Shown: positions 8,366 to 16,566 of the stretch, piece by piece
Position numbering within the stretch: position 1 is the first letter of the stretch
Layout of the letters: every line of letters begins with the position of its first letter
NCBI RefSeq assembly: GCF_022808865.1
Contig: NZ_JAKZLB010000001.1
Location: 981,212 to 1,045,211, forward strand
Source of the DNA: Geothrix oryzisoli
GTDB lineage: Bacteria; Acidobacteriota; Holophagae; Holophagales; Holophagaceae
DNA length: 64,000 bases
Direction: 5' to 3'
Position numbers and translations under genes: made by a program
The notes under the pieces: model-generated
The model's database searches: none
The model's input: the letters and a program-made list of their open reading frames with translations, nothing else
What the model was told of the DNA's origin: nothing

Positions 8366-9088
8366 TTAGTTCTTTTCGAAGAACAGCACCACCATGCCGA
8401 ACCCCACCCGGTCGCCGTGCTTCAGTTCCCGGGGCTCGCCGGGCTGAATGCGCTCGCCCCGCACGAAGGTGCCGTTGGCGACGCCGGGCTCCTCCAGCAG
8501 GAAGTACCGGCCATGCTCGCAGAGAATCCGGGCGTGGCGCCGGGACACGCTCAGGTTGTGGTCTTCTTCGGTGAGGTCGATGTCGGGATGCACGCCCGTG
8601 GTGGGATCGAAGCGTCCGATCAGGGAACCGTGGGCCAGGATGGGATGGGGCTTGCCGCTGAGCACGGACACCAGGTTCGCCACCGGCGTGCCCGTGGCCT
8701 TGGCGGGCCGGCTGGCATCCAGCTCCTCCACCCGCTCGCCCAACTCGCGATGGCGCTGGGCCAGGCGCTGCATCATCTTCACGGACACTTCCGGGTTCTG
8801 CCGGATCATGCGCATGAAGGTGCCGCGGTTGATGGCGATGAGGTCCGAGTCCTCCAGCGCCAGGGCCGTGTGCTGGCGCGGCAGGGCCTCCAGCAGGCTG
8901 CCTTCCCCGAAGAAGTCCCCCTTGGACAGTTCCTCCGCCCATTCGCCCTTGGGCTCCTCTGAGACATAGAGCCGAACCCGTCCCGCGAGGATGATGTACA
9001 TCTGCTGAGCCATCTCCCCCTTGCGGAAGATGATCTCGCCTTCGCGGAAGCGCAGCTTGCTTTGATCGATGAAGCTGGGTTCAGCCAT
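8366..9088 (-). CDS. Cyclic-nucleotide-binding and FHA domain protein
   Basis: A 240-residue two-domain sensor. Residues 1-120 form a CRP-type cNMP-binding barrel (FREGEIIFRKGEMAQQMYII, GDFFGEGSLLEALPR). Residues about 150-240 form an FHA phospho-threonine-binding domain with GR, SRRHARI and NGTFV signatures. There is no DNA-binding helix-turn-helix, so it probably links a small ligand to a phosphoprotein partner rather than acting as a CRP activator. The cNMP domain has no clear ligand Arg in the classical RTA context, so what it binds is open. Confidence 0.82.
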   Translation of the reverse strand: MAEPSFIDQSKLRFREGEIIFRKGEMAQQMYIILAGRVRLYVSEEPKGEWAEELSKGDFFGEGSLLEALPRQHTALALEDSDLIAINRGTFMRMIRQNPEVSVKMMQRLAQRHRELGERVEELDASRPAKATGTPVANLVSVLSGKPHPILAHGSLIGRFDPTTGVHPDIDLTEEDHNLSVSRRHARILCEHGRYFLLEEPGVANGTFVRGERIQPGEPRELKHGDRVGFGMVVLFFEKN

Positions 9089-9112
9089 GCGGATCCCGGA
9101 GAGTGCCCTAGG

Positions 9113-9649
9113 TTAACCGATGCCAGGCGATGGGTGAACCTCTCCCGAGAAGGCGCGTGCCACCAGGGCTTCCAGGATCCGGGCCTCGGCGGTCGAGAAC
9201 CCGCCCGGATGCGGAGAATCCAGGTCCAGCACGGCGCGGAGGCGACCACCAACCGTGATGGGGATCACGAGCTCGGAGCGGGTGGCGTCATCGCAGGCGA
9301 TGTGGCCGGGAAAGGCCTGGACGTCAGGCACCAGCTGGGTGGTTTCCGTGCGGGCGCAGGCCCCGCAGACCCCCCGTTCGAAGGGGATGCGCAGGCAACC
9401 CATGCCGCCCTGGTAGGGGCCCACGACGAGCAGACGCTCACCGATGCGCCGGTAGAAGCCGCACCAGTTGACCTGGGGTAGCGTCTCCCACAGGAGGCAG
9501 GCCAGGGTGGCCTGGACGGCGACCTCGTCGGTCTCGCCTTCGAGCGCGGCGAGCATCTGCGGGAGCGCCGATTCGAGGCGCGCCACCCGCGCAGATTCGG
9601 GCAGCAGGGTGCCCCGCGCCACCGGTTCCAGCAGGATCCCCTCGCTCAT
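9113..9649 (-). CDS. msrC: Free methionine (R)-sulfoxide reductase
   Basis: GAF-fold enzyme of 178 residues that reduces free L-methionine-(R)-sulfoxide. The three conserved cysteines are at 85 (GGMGCLRIPF), 95 (ERGVCGACA) and 119 (GHIACDDA), matching the spacing of E. coli fRMsr, and NWCGFYRR and LDLDSPHPGGF are also typical. The start at 9649 follows GGAGGAG. It is divergent from lpxK with only 24 bases between starts, so promoters must overlap coding sequence. Confidence 0.88.
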   Translation of the reverse strand: MSEGILLEPVARGTLLPESARVARLESALPQMLAALEGETDEVAVQATLACLLWETLPQVNWCGFYRRIGERLLVVGPYQGGMGCLRIPFERGVCGACARTETTQLVPDVQAFPGHIACDDATRSELVIPITVGGRLRAVLDLDSPHPGGFSTAEARILEALVARAFSGEVHPSPGIG

Positions 9650-9673
9650 CAACTCCTCCGCTACCCTGGTCCC

Positions 9674-10702
9674 ATGTCCATTCTGCGCTATCTGGCCGCT
9701 CCCCTGTCCCCCCTGTACGGGCTGGTGGTGCGCGCCCGGAACCGCACCTTCGATGCCCACCCGGAGCGGGTGGCCCACGCCGCCGTCCCGGTGGTGTCCA
9801 TCGGCAACCTGAGCGCCGGGGGCACGGGCAAGACGCCGCTCACCCTGTTCCTGGCCGAAGGGCTCGAAGCAGCTGGCTGGCGCAACGCCGTGCTGTCCCG
9901 GGGCTACGGCGGCCGGCGCGAGGTCGATCCCATGAGCGTGGAGGCCGATTCCGATCCCCGGCAGACCGGCGACGAACCGCTGCTCATGGCCCGGCGCCTG
10001 GGGCCGGAGCGGGTGGTGGTGGGGCGGAGGCGCCATGCCGCCGCCCTCCGGGCCCTGGCCCAGCGTCCAGATCTGCGCTGCCTGCTGCTCGATGACGGGT
10101 TCCAGCACCGGGCCCTGCACCGGGATCTGGATCTGCTGGTGCTGGACGGCGTGCGGCTCTGGGGCAACGGCCGCCTGCTGCCCCTGGGGGATCTTCGGGA
10201 ACCCCAGGAGAGCGCCCGGAGGGCCCACGCCCTGGTGGTGACCCGGGCCAGCCGGGTGAAGGACCGGGCGGGGGTGGAGGCCTGGTGGACCCGCCAGGGC
10301 AGCGGCGGTCCCATCTTCTGGGTGGACTTCGCCCTGGCCTCCCTGCGCCGCTGGGGCACGGAAGCGCGCTTCCCCCTCCCCCTTGCCGACCAGGGCCCGG
10401 CCTTCGCCTGGTGCGGCCTGGGCCACCCGGAGGCCTTCTACGCCGACCTGCTGGTGGCCGGCCAAGCCTGGACCGGCTCCCACAGCTATCCAGACCACCG
10501 GGGGCCCACCCCCGCCGAATTGGTCCGGCTCCAGGTCCGCGCCAGGGCGGAAGATGCCGCCTGGCTGGTCTGCACCGAGAAGGATGCGGTGAAGCTGGGT
10601 CCGGAACATGCCAGCGCACTGGAGATGCCCCTGTTCATCGCCGAGCAGCGGATCACCGGTGGGGAACCTTTGCTCACCTGGGTGGCGTCCCGACTCGCCT
10701 GA
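9674..10702 (+). CDS. lpxK: Tetraacyldisaccharide 4'-kinase LpxK
   Basis: Phosphorylates the 4' position of the lipid A disaccharide precursor at the inner membrane, evidence for an LPS-type outer membrane. The 342-residue protein has an N-terminal hydrophobic anchor, a P-loop SAGGTGKT (47-54), LSRGYGG, TGDEPLLMARR and the LDDGFQHRALHRDLDLLVLD block. No other raetz-pathway genes are adjacent. Confidence 0.93.
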   Translation: MSILRYLAAPLSPLYGLVVRARNRTFDAHPERVAHAAVPVVSIGNLSAGGTGKTPLTLFLAEGLEAAGWRNAVLSRGYGGRREVDPMSVEADSDPRQTGDEPLLMARRLGPERVVVGRRRHAAALRALAQRPDLRCLLLDDGFQHRALHRDLDLLVLDGVRLWGNGRLLPLGDLREPQESARRAHALVVTRASRVKDRAGVEAWWTRQGSGGPIFWVDFALASLRRWGTEARFPLPLADQGPAFAWCGLGHPEAFYADLLVAGQAWTGSHSYPDHRGPTPAELVRLQVRARAEDAAWLVCTEKDAVKLGPEHASALEMPLFIAEQRITGGEPLLTWVASRLA

Positions 10703-10810
10703 ATGCGCGCCCAGGAAGGAACCGGCCAGGCTTCCCAAAGCCCGGCTGGATCGCTATGCTTGCGCCCACCAAGCCACTCCAACCAGATCCATCTCACCAC
10801 GGGGGATACG

Positions 10811-12088
10811 ATGCTCAGGCAGACTCTCTACGGTTCTCTCCTGCTGGCGGCCCTCGGCCTTCACGCCGGGGACACGGTCAAGCTCGCCATCACCGGCCCG
10901 TTCACCGGCGGCTCCGCCCCCATGGGCGCCTCCACGCGCGACGGCGCCAAGCTGGCCATCGCGGAGATCAATGCCGCGGGCGGCATCCAGGTGGGCGGCA
11001 AGAAGATGAAGATCGAGGCCATCGAGCGCGATGACGAGGCCAAGAACGAGCGCGGCGCCCTCATCGCCCAGGAACTGGCCGCCATGAACGACCTCTCTGG
11101 CGTCATCGGCACCGTGAACACAGGCGTCTGCATGGCGGGCGACAAGCACCTCCAGGAGAAGGGCGTCACCAAGATCATCTGCCCCGCCGCGGGCTCCGCC
11201 TCCATGACCCAGTGGAGCAAGGCCGGCGTGAAGGACCTCTCCATCTTCCGCTTCGCCGCCCATGACGGCATCCAGGCCGCCATGGTGGTCGAGGAGGCCA
11301 TCAACCGCAAGTTCACCAAGGTGGCCGTGGTCTTCGATTCCACCAACTACGGCGTCTCCGGCCGCGATGACATCCTGAACCAGATCAAGCTGCAGGGAAA
11401 CAAGCTCCAGGTGGTGGCCCAGGAGAAGTTCAACATCGGCGACAAGGACATGACCGCCCAGCTGCTACGGGCCAAGGCCGCCGGTGCCCAGGCCGTCCTG
11501 ATCTGGGCCATCGGCCCCGAGCTGGCCGCCGTGTCCAACGGCATGGCCAAGATCGGCATGAAGGCCCCCCTCATCGGCGGCTGGACGCTCTCCATGTCCA
11601 ACTACATCGACAATGCCGGCAAGAACGGCAACGGCACCCTCATGCCCCAGACCTTCATCGAGGAGCCCATCACGCCCAAGGCGAAGGCCTTCATCGACGG
11701 CTACCACAAGACCTACAAGGTGGACCGCATCCCCTCGGCCGTGGCCGCGGCCCAGGGCTATGACGCCGTCCTGATCTTCGCCGCGGCGGTGAAGCAGGCC
11801 GGTTCCACGGACACGCACAAGATCAAGGCGGCCCTGGAGGACCTGAAGGAACCCGTGAAGGGCGTCATCGCGACCTGGAACCACCCCTACACCAAGTGGA
11901 ATCCGGCGGATGTGACCACCCATGAGGCCTTCCGCCGCGAGCAGGTCGTGATGGGCATGGTGCAGGACGGCCGCGTGGTCTTCGGCAATGCCGCCGACAA
12001 GGCCCGCCTCATCAAGGAAGCCACCGGGACTCCCGCCAAGCCCGCCGCGAAGCCGGCCGCCAAACCCGGCAAGGGCAAAACCAAGTAG
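10811..12088 (+). CDS. livK: Branched-chain amino-acid ABC transporter substrate-binding protein
   Basis: Periplasmic Leu/Ile/Val-type binding protein of 425 residues with an N-terminal signal peptide (MLRQTLYGSLLLAALGLHAG). The Peripla_BP_6 fold shows KLAITGPFTGG, INAAGGIQVGGKK and GVSGRDDILNQIK. The last 25 residues are an unusual low-complexity Ala/Pro/Lys tail after the folded domain. The start follows GGGGGATACG. livH, a livM-G fusion and livF follow on the same strand after a hairpin, a normal arrangement for a highly expressed binding protein. The substrate could be another amino or dicarboxylic acid. Confidence 0.88.
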   Translation: MLRQTLYGSLLLAALGLHAGDTVKLAITGPFTGGSAPMGASTRDGAKLAIAEINAAGGIQVGGKKMKIEAIERDDEAKNERGALIAQELAAMNDLSGVIGTVNTGVCMAGDKHLQEKGVTKIICPAAGSASMTQWSKAGVKDLSIFRFAAHDGIQAAMVVEEAINRKFTKVAVVFDSTNYGVSGRDDILNQIKLQGNKLQVVAQEKFNIGDKDMTAQLLRAKAAGAQAVLIWAIGPELAAVSNGMAKIGMKAPLIGGWTLSMSNYIDNAGKNGNGTLMPQTFIEEPITPKAKAFIDGYHKTYKVDRIPSAVAAAQGYDAVLIFAAAVKQAGSTDTHKIKAALEDLKEPVKGVIATWNHPYTKWNPADVTTHEAFRREQVVMGMVQDGRVVFGNAADKARLIKEATGTPAKPAAKPAAKPGKGKTK

Positions 12089-12110
12089 CCTTCCCGACAC
12101 CGTCGCCGCA

Positions 12111-12137
12111 CCGGGGGGCTTCGGCCCCCCGGCTTTT
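12111..12137 (+). terminator. Hairpin after livK
   Basis: CCGGGGGG and CCCCCCGG arms enclose a CTTCGG loop and are followed by CTTTT, 23 bases after the livK stop. It likely causes partial termination, so livK is expressed above the membrane and ATPase genes. Confidence 0.8.
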
Positions 12138-12162
12138 CCGCCCTTCCCCAGGAAGATCCGGT

Positions 12163-13041
12163 ATGAACGCTCTGATCATCGGACAAATGGCCGTCAGCGG
12201 CGCCCTCATGGGCCTGGTGTACGCCCTCATCGCCTACGGCTTCCAGCTCACCTACGCCACCAGCAAGAGCATCAACTTCGGCCAGGGCGAGCTGGTGATG
12301 GTGTCCGCCTTCTTCTGCCTCACCCTCACCAACCTCGGCCTGCCCTACTGGCTGATGGTGCCGGGAGGCCTGCTCTTCGGCGCCCTGATGGGCCTGATCA
12401 TCGAGCGGGCGGGGGTCCGGCTCGCGCTTGAGCAGAAGAGCGAAGGCTGGATCCTGCTCTCGATCATCATGGGCCTCTTCCTGTTCTCGGCCGCCGAGAA
12501 CATCTGGGGGCGCGACGATCGGCCCTTCCCCACGCCCATCTCCGCCGATCCCATCCGCGTGTTCGGCGTGGACGTCACCCGGCTGGAGCTCTCCGTGGCC
12601 GTGGGCGTCTTCGCCATCATGGGCCTCATCGAACTGTTCAAGCGCCGCACGCTGTTGGGGAAGGCCTTCGAAGCGGTGTCGGCCGATCGCGATGCCGCCG
12701 AGCTCATGGGCATCTCCGCCACGCGCACCGTGATGCTCTCCTACGCCCTGTCCGGGGCCGTCGCGGCCCTCGCGGGCATCCTCGTCTCGCCCATCACCAC
12801 CGTGGGCCCCACCATGGCCTCCGCCCTCATCCTCAAGGCCTTCTCCGTGGCCGTGGTGGCGGGGCTGGACTCGGGATTCGGGGTCGTGCTCATCGGCATG
12901 GCCCTCGGCGCCCTGGAGAGCCTGGCGAGCTTCTACCTGGGCAGCGGCTGGCGGGAAGCCCCCGGCCTCACGCTGCTGATTCTCGCCTTGGCCGTGCGCC
13001 CCACCGGCGTCTTCGGCAAAGCCGTCATCCGGAAGGTGTGA
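12163..13041 (+). CDS. livH: Branched-chain amino-acid ABC permease LivH
   Basis: Integral membrane permease of 292 residues. The N-terminal GLVYALIAYGFQLTYATSKSINFGQGELVM is the LivH signature, and several further membrane segments follow. AGGAAG precedes the ATG. One base separates its TGA from the start of the livM-livG fusion, so expression is coupled. Confidence 0.93.
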   Translation: MNALIIGQMAVSGALMGLVYALIAYGFQLTYATSKSINFGQGELVMVSAFFCLTLTNLGLPYWLMVPGGLLFGALMGLIIERAGVRLALEQKSEGWILLSIIMGLFLFSAAENIWGRDDRPFPTPISADPIRVFGVDVTRLELSVAVGVFAIMGLIELFKRRTLLGKAFEAVSADRDAAELMGISATRTVMLSYALSGAVAALAGILVSPITTVGPTMASALILKAFSVAVVAGLDSGFGVVLIGMALGALESLASFYLGSGWREAPGLTLLILALAVRPTGVFGKAVIRKV

Positions 13042-13042
13042 C

Positions 13043-14995
13043 ATGCGCCGCATCCTCCTCCTCCGCGGCGCCGAGCTTGTCGTCTTCGCCTTCCTCGCCA
13101 CCATCCCCCTGCTGGTCGTGAACCCCTATGCCCTGGGCCTCCTGACCTTGCTGGCGATCTACGGCATCCTCCTCATCGGGCTGGACGTCACGGTGGGCTA
13201 TCTGGGCCAGGTGAACCTCGGCCATGTGGCCTTCCTCGGCCTGGGAGCCTATGCCGCCGGCCTCGCCGTCACCCGGTTCGGCCTCGGCATGGTGCCGGCG
13301 CTGGCGGCGGCCATGATCGTGGGCCTGGTCCTCGGCGCGCTGCTCGCCCTGCCCGCCCTGCGCCTCGAAGGCCCGCAGTTCGCCCTGGCCACCCTCAGCT
13401 TCGCGGCGCTCAGCACCACGGCGCTGAACGAGCTGGAGGGCCTCACCGGCGGCGCCCAGGGCCTCAGCCTCGTGCGCCCCGCGCTGTTCGGACACACCCT
13501 CACGCCGCCGATCTTCTACTGGCTGTGCATGGCGCTGTTGGCCCTGGTCTGGATGGTCATGCGCAACCTGCTGTCCTCCCAGTGGGGCCGGGCCTTCGAG
13601 GCGCTGCGGGACAGCCCCATCGCCACGGACGCCATGGGCGTGGGTACCTACTACCACAAGGTCGCCGCCTTCTCCCTGGGCTCGGGCCTCGGCGGGCTCG
13701 CGGGCGGCCTCTACGCCTTCAACTTCCAGTACCTCCAGCCCCAGAGCTTCGTCTACGAATTGATGATCATCCTCCTGCTGGGCGTGGTGCTGGGAGGGCG
13801 GAAGAGCCTCTGGGGCGCCTTCGTGGGGGCCACCGTGGTGGTCCTGCTGCCCAACCTGCTGTCCAATTCCCTGCTCTTCCACATCTTCAGCGGAACGGGC
13901 TTCGCGGTCGCCCTGGCGGCGGGCCTGCGCGGGCTGGCGAAGAAATCCACCCGCCCGTTCCAGGCCCTCGCCCCCGTCGTGGCCATGGGCATCCTGGCCG
14001 TCGGCGGCTTCTTCGTGGAGAACACCGAGGATTGGCGCAAGGGCATCTTCGCCCTGATGCTGTTCTCCGTGGTGGTGGGCCTGCCCGAAGGCCTCATGGG
14101 GTTCCTGGCCCTCTTCCTGGCCAAGCTGTTCCGGGTGCCCCCCGCACCCCTGCCGGCGCCTTCGGACCTGGATGCGGTGCTGCCGCCGCGGACCCAGGGG
14201 GACGCCCCCCTGCTCGTCCTGGCGGACCTGAAGCGGCACTTCGGCGGCGTGAAGGCCGTGGACGGGCTGTCCATGCAGGTGCGCGCCGGCACGATCCACG
14301 GCCTCATCGGACCGAACGGATCGGGCAAGAGCACCGTGGTGAACGTGATCTCCGGCCTCTACACCCCCACCTCGGGAAGCGTGTCCCTCCGCGGCTCGGA
14401 GCTGCCCCAGGGCAGCCTCAACCGGGTGGCCCGGGCGGGCGTGGCGCGCACCTTCCAGAACCTTCAGCTCTTCAGCGAGCTCACGGCCATCGAGAACGTG
14501 ATGGTCGCCCTGAAGGGGGTCTACCGGATGCCCCTCCCCCTGGTGCTCCTGGGCTTCGCCCGGGCTGAGGAACGCCGAGCCCAGGCCGACGCCCTCGCGC
14601 TGCTCGACCTCATCGGCCTGAAGGAGCAGGCGCGGGCCAAGGCGAAGGACCTCACCTACGGCGCCCAGCGCTTCCTGGAGATCGCCCGGGCCCTGGCCCG
14701 GCGGCCGGACCTGCTGATCCTCGACGAGCCCGCCGCGGGCCTCGCCCATCCCGACGTCGTCCAGCAGATCGAGATCATCAAGCGGGTCCACGCCCGGGGC
14801 GTCACCATCATCCTCATCGAGCACCACATGGACGTGGTGAGCGAGCTTTGCGACCGGGTGACGGTGCTCGATGGCGGCAAGGTCATCGCCGAAGGGGCCC
14901 CCGACGAGGTGAAGCGGCATCCCAAGGTGATCGAGGCCTACCTGGGCCAGGCCAGCCAATCCGGGCCCGGCGACGCCGAACCCCAGCCCGCTTGA
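13043..14995 (+). CDS. LivM permease fused to LivG ATPase
   Basis: A single 650-residue protein joining two subunits of the branched-chain amino-acid importer. Residues 1-370 are a LivM permease (GYLGQVNLGHVAFLGLGAYAAGL; many membrane helices). Residues 390-640 are a LivG ATPase with Walker A GPNGSGKST at 423-431, the LivG-type FQNLQLFSELTAIENVMVALKG, a modified signature LTYGAQRFLEIARAL, and Walker B LLILDEP at 557-563. The frame is open through the junction with no stop or shift, so the fusion is real at sequence level. livF follows after 11 bases. Confidence 0.92.
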   Translation: MRRILLLRGAELVVFAFLATIPLLVVNPYALGLLTLLAIYGILLIGLDVTVGYLGQVNLGHVAFLGLGAYAAGLAVTRFGLGMVPALAAAMIVGLVLGALLALPALRLEGPQFALATLSFAALSTTALNELEGLTGGAQGLSLVRPALFGHTLTPPIFYWLCMALLALVWMVMRNLLSSQWGRAFEALRDSPIATDAMGVGTYYHKVAAFSLGSGLGGLAGGLYAFNFQYLQPQSFVYELMIILLLGVVLGGRKSLWGAFVGATVVVLLPNLLSNSLLFHIFSGTGFAVALAAGLRGLAKKSTRPFQALAPVVAMGILAVGGFFVENTEDWRKGIFALMLFSVVVGLPEGLMGFLALFLAKLFRVPPAPLPAPSDLDAVLPPRTQGDAPLLVLADLKRHFGGVKAVDGLSMQVRAGTIHGLIGPNGSGKSTVVNVISGLYTPTSGSVSLRGSELPQGSLNRVARAGVARTFQNLQLFSELTAIENVMVALKGVYRMPLPLVLLGFARAEERRAQADALALLDLIGLKEQARAKAKDLTYGAQRFLEIARALARRPDLLILDEPAAGLAHPDVVQQIEIIKRVHARGVTIILIEHHMDVVSELCDRVTVLDGGKVIAEGAPDEVKRHPKVIEAYLGQASQSGPGDAEPQPA

Positions 14996-15006
14996 AGGAG
15001 ACCGGC

Positions 15007-15723
15007 ATGCTTGTGGTGGATGATCTTCATGCAGGCTACGGGGCCAGCGAGGTGCTCGTCGGCACTTCCCTGACCGTGAAGCCAGGCGCTGTGGTGGCGC
15101 TCATCGGGGCCAACGGCGCCGGCAAGACCACCACCATGCGCGCCGTCTCCGGAATGCTCCGGCCCACCCGCGGCCGCGTCACGCTCGACGGCAGGGAGGT
15201 GCAGGGCCTCGACGCCTCGCGCATCGCCCGGCTGGGTCTCGCCCATTCCCCCGAGGGCCGCAAAGTCTTCGGCCCCCTGTCCGTGGAGGACAACCTGCTG
15301 CTGGGCGCCTACAGCCGCCTGCCCAAGTTCCTGGGGTACAAGGCCAGCGCCCGGGCCGATCTGGATCGCATCTACGAACTGTTCCCCCGCCTCAAGGACC
15401 GCGCCCGCCAGTCGGCCGGCACCCTCTCCGGCGGCGAGCAGCAGATGCTCGCCATCGGCCGCGCCCTCATGGCCCAACCCAAGGTGATGCTGCTGGACGA
15501 GCCCTCCATGGGTCTCGCCCCCGTCATCGTGCAGGAAGTCTTTCGCACCATCCGCCGCCTCAAGGAGGAAGGCATCACCCTCCTCCTCGTCGAGCAGTTC
15601 GCCAAGAGCGCCCTCGAAGTCGCCGACTACGCCTACGTCATGGAGCGCGGCCGTATCGCCGTCGAAGGCACCCCCGAGGAACTGGGACGGAACGAACGCG
15701 TCATCGCGGCGTACCTGGGCTGA
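15007..15723 (+). CDS. livF: Branched-chain amino-acid ABC ATPase LivF
   Basis: Second ATPase of the importer, 238 residues. Walker A is GANGAGKTT, the LivF-type GLAHSPEGRKVFGPLSVEDNLLLGAY and signature LSGGEQQMLAIGRALM follow, and Walker B is MLLDEPSMGLAP. GGAG lies upstream of the ATG at 15007. It forms an ATPase pair with the LivG domain of the preceding fusion protein. Confidence 0.94.
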   Translation: MLVVDDLHAGYGASEVLVGTSLTVKPGAVVALIGANGAGKTTTMRAVSGMLRPTRGRVTLDGREVQGLDASRIARLGLAHSPEGRKVFGPLSVEDNLLLGAYSRLPKFLGYKASARADLDRIYELFPRLKDRARQSAGTLSGGEQQMLAIGRALMAQPKVMLLDEPSMGLAPVIVQEVFRTIRRLKEEGITLLLVEQFAKSALEVADYAYVMERGRIAVEGTPEELGRNERVIAAYLG

Positions 15724-15729
15724 GCGGGG

Positions 15730-15759
15730 TTGGCTCCCGGCCCGCACTTGCGCTAGGAT
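15730..15759 (+). promoter_or_regulatory. Possible promoter of the tRNA-Gly gene
   Basis: TTGGCT (15730-15735) and TAGGAT (15754-15759) are separated by 18 bases and end 11 bases before the mature tRNA. They resemble weak -35 and -10 elements in the right place. Based only on sequence resemblance. Confidence 0.4.
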
Positions 15760-15770
15760 GGACCCCTGCC

Positions 15771-15845
15771 GCGGGCGTAGTTCAGTGGTAGAACGTCAGC
15801 TTCCCAAGCTGAATGTCGCCAGTTCAATCCTGGTCGCCCGCTCCA
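15771..15845 (+). tRNA. tRNA-Gly (anticodon CCC)
   Basis: Complete cloverleaf: acceptor GCGGGCG/CGCCCGC, D arm GTTC/GAAC, anticodon stem TCAGC/GCTGA with loop TTCCCAA (anticodon CCC, reads GGG), T arm GCCAG/CTGGT with loop TTCAATC, discriminator T and an encoded CCA (15843-15845). A perfect terminator hairpin starts at the last base. Confidence 0.95.
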
Positions 15846-15880
15846 AAACAGAAGGCCCCCGATCGGGGGCCTTCTGTTTT
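15845..15880. terminator. Terminator after tRNA-Gly
   Basis: A perfect palindrome with arms AAAACAGAAGGCCCCCGA and its complement, ending in TTTT, directly after the CCA. It is strong and symmetric, so it would work on both strands. Confidence 0.9.
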
Positions 15881-16014
15881 GGGGACAGGAAAAGATGGAG
15901 TTCGAAGCCGCGGAATGGCAGGCGGGCCGACCCGGATCCTTGGCCCTTCCCGGCTGTCACGGATGCAGGTTCTGGGAATCCAACGCACCGCAGGTTTCGA
16001 AAGCGGAGGTTCCG

Positions 16015-16560
16015 ATGGCGCGACTGAAGGCTCTCACCCTGGCCCTGGCGCCACTGCTCGCGACCCTTCCGGCCTTCGCGTCCCTGAAGGTCGGGGACAA
16101 GGCCCCGGATTTCCAGGCCCAGGCCTCCCTCGGGGGCCAGGCCTCCTTGTTTTCGCTGGCCGCGGCCCTCCAGAAAGGCCCCGTGGTGCTCTATTTCTAT
16201 CCGGCGGCCTTCACCCCCGGCTGCACCACCGAGGCCCACCTGTTCGCCGAAGCTGTGGGCTCATTTCAGCAACTCGGCGCCACAGTCGTCGGCGTGTCCC
16301 ACGATGACATCGACAAGCTCAACAGATTCTCCGTGAGCGAGTGCCGGGGCAAGTTCGCAGTGCTGTCGGATTCCGACCAGGCCATCATGAAGGCCTACGA
16401 CGCTGTCCTGGCCGCCAAGCCGCAGCTCGCCAACCGTACCTCCTACATCATCGCCCCGGATGGCCGGATCATCCACGCCTTCACGGACCTCAAGCCCGAC
16501 CAGCACGTGGCCAACGCCATGGCGGCCCTGCGGCGGTGGAAGGACCAGACCGGCAAGTAG
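16015..16560 (+). CDS. Secreted peroxiredoxin (AhpC/TSA, Bcp-like)
   Basis: A thiol peroxidase of 181 residues with an N-terminal signal peptide (ALTLALAPLLATLPAFA), so probably periplasmic. The thioredoxin-like fold begins LKVGDKAPDFQAQ. The peroxidatic cysteine is in YPAAFTPGCTTEA, and DGRIIHAF and DQHVANAMAALRRW resemble Bcp-type enzymes. The start at 16015 follows GCGGAGG. It is convergent with the following gene with only 6 bases between stops. Confidence 0.88.
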   Translation: MARLKALTLALAPLLATLPAFASLKVGDKAPDFQAQASLGGQASLFSLAAALQKGPVVLYFYPAAFTPGCTTEAHLFAEAVGSFQQLGATVVGVSHDDIDKLNRFSVSECRGKFAVLSDSDQAIMKAYDAVLAAKPQLANRTSYIIAPDGRIIHAFTDLKPDQHVANAMAALRRWKDQTGK

Positions 16561-16566
16561 CCCGCC

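Noticed and set aside
13025..14959. A 644-codon minus-strand open frame opposite the livM-livG fusion
   Set aside because: Antisense artefact of strong third-position GC bias; composition is repetitive Gly/His/Gln with no motifs.
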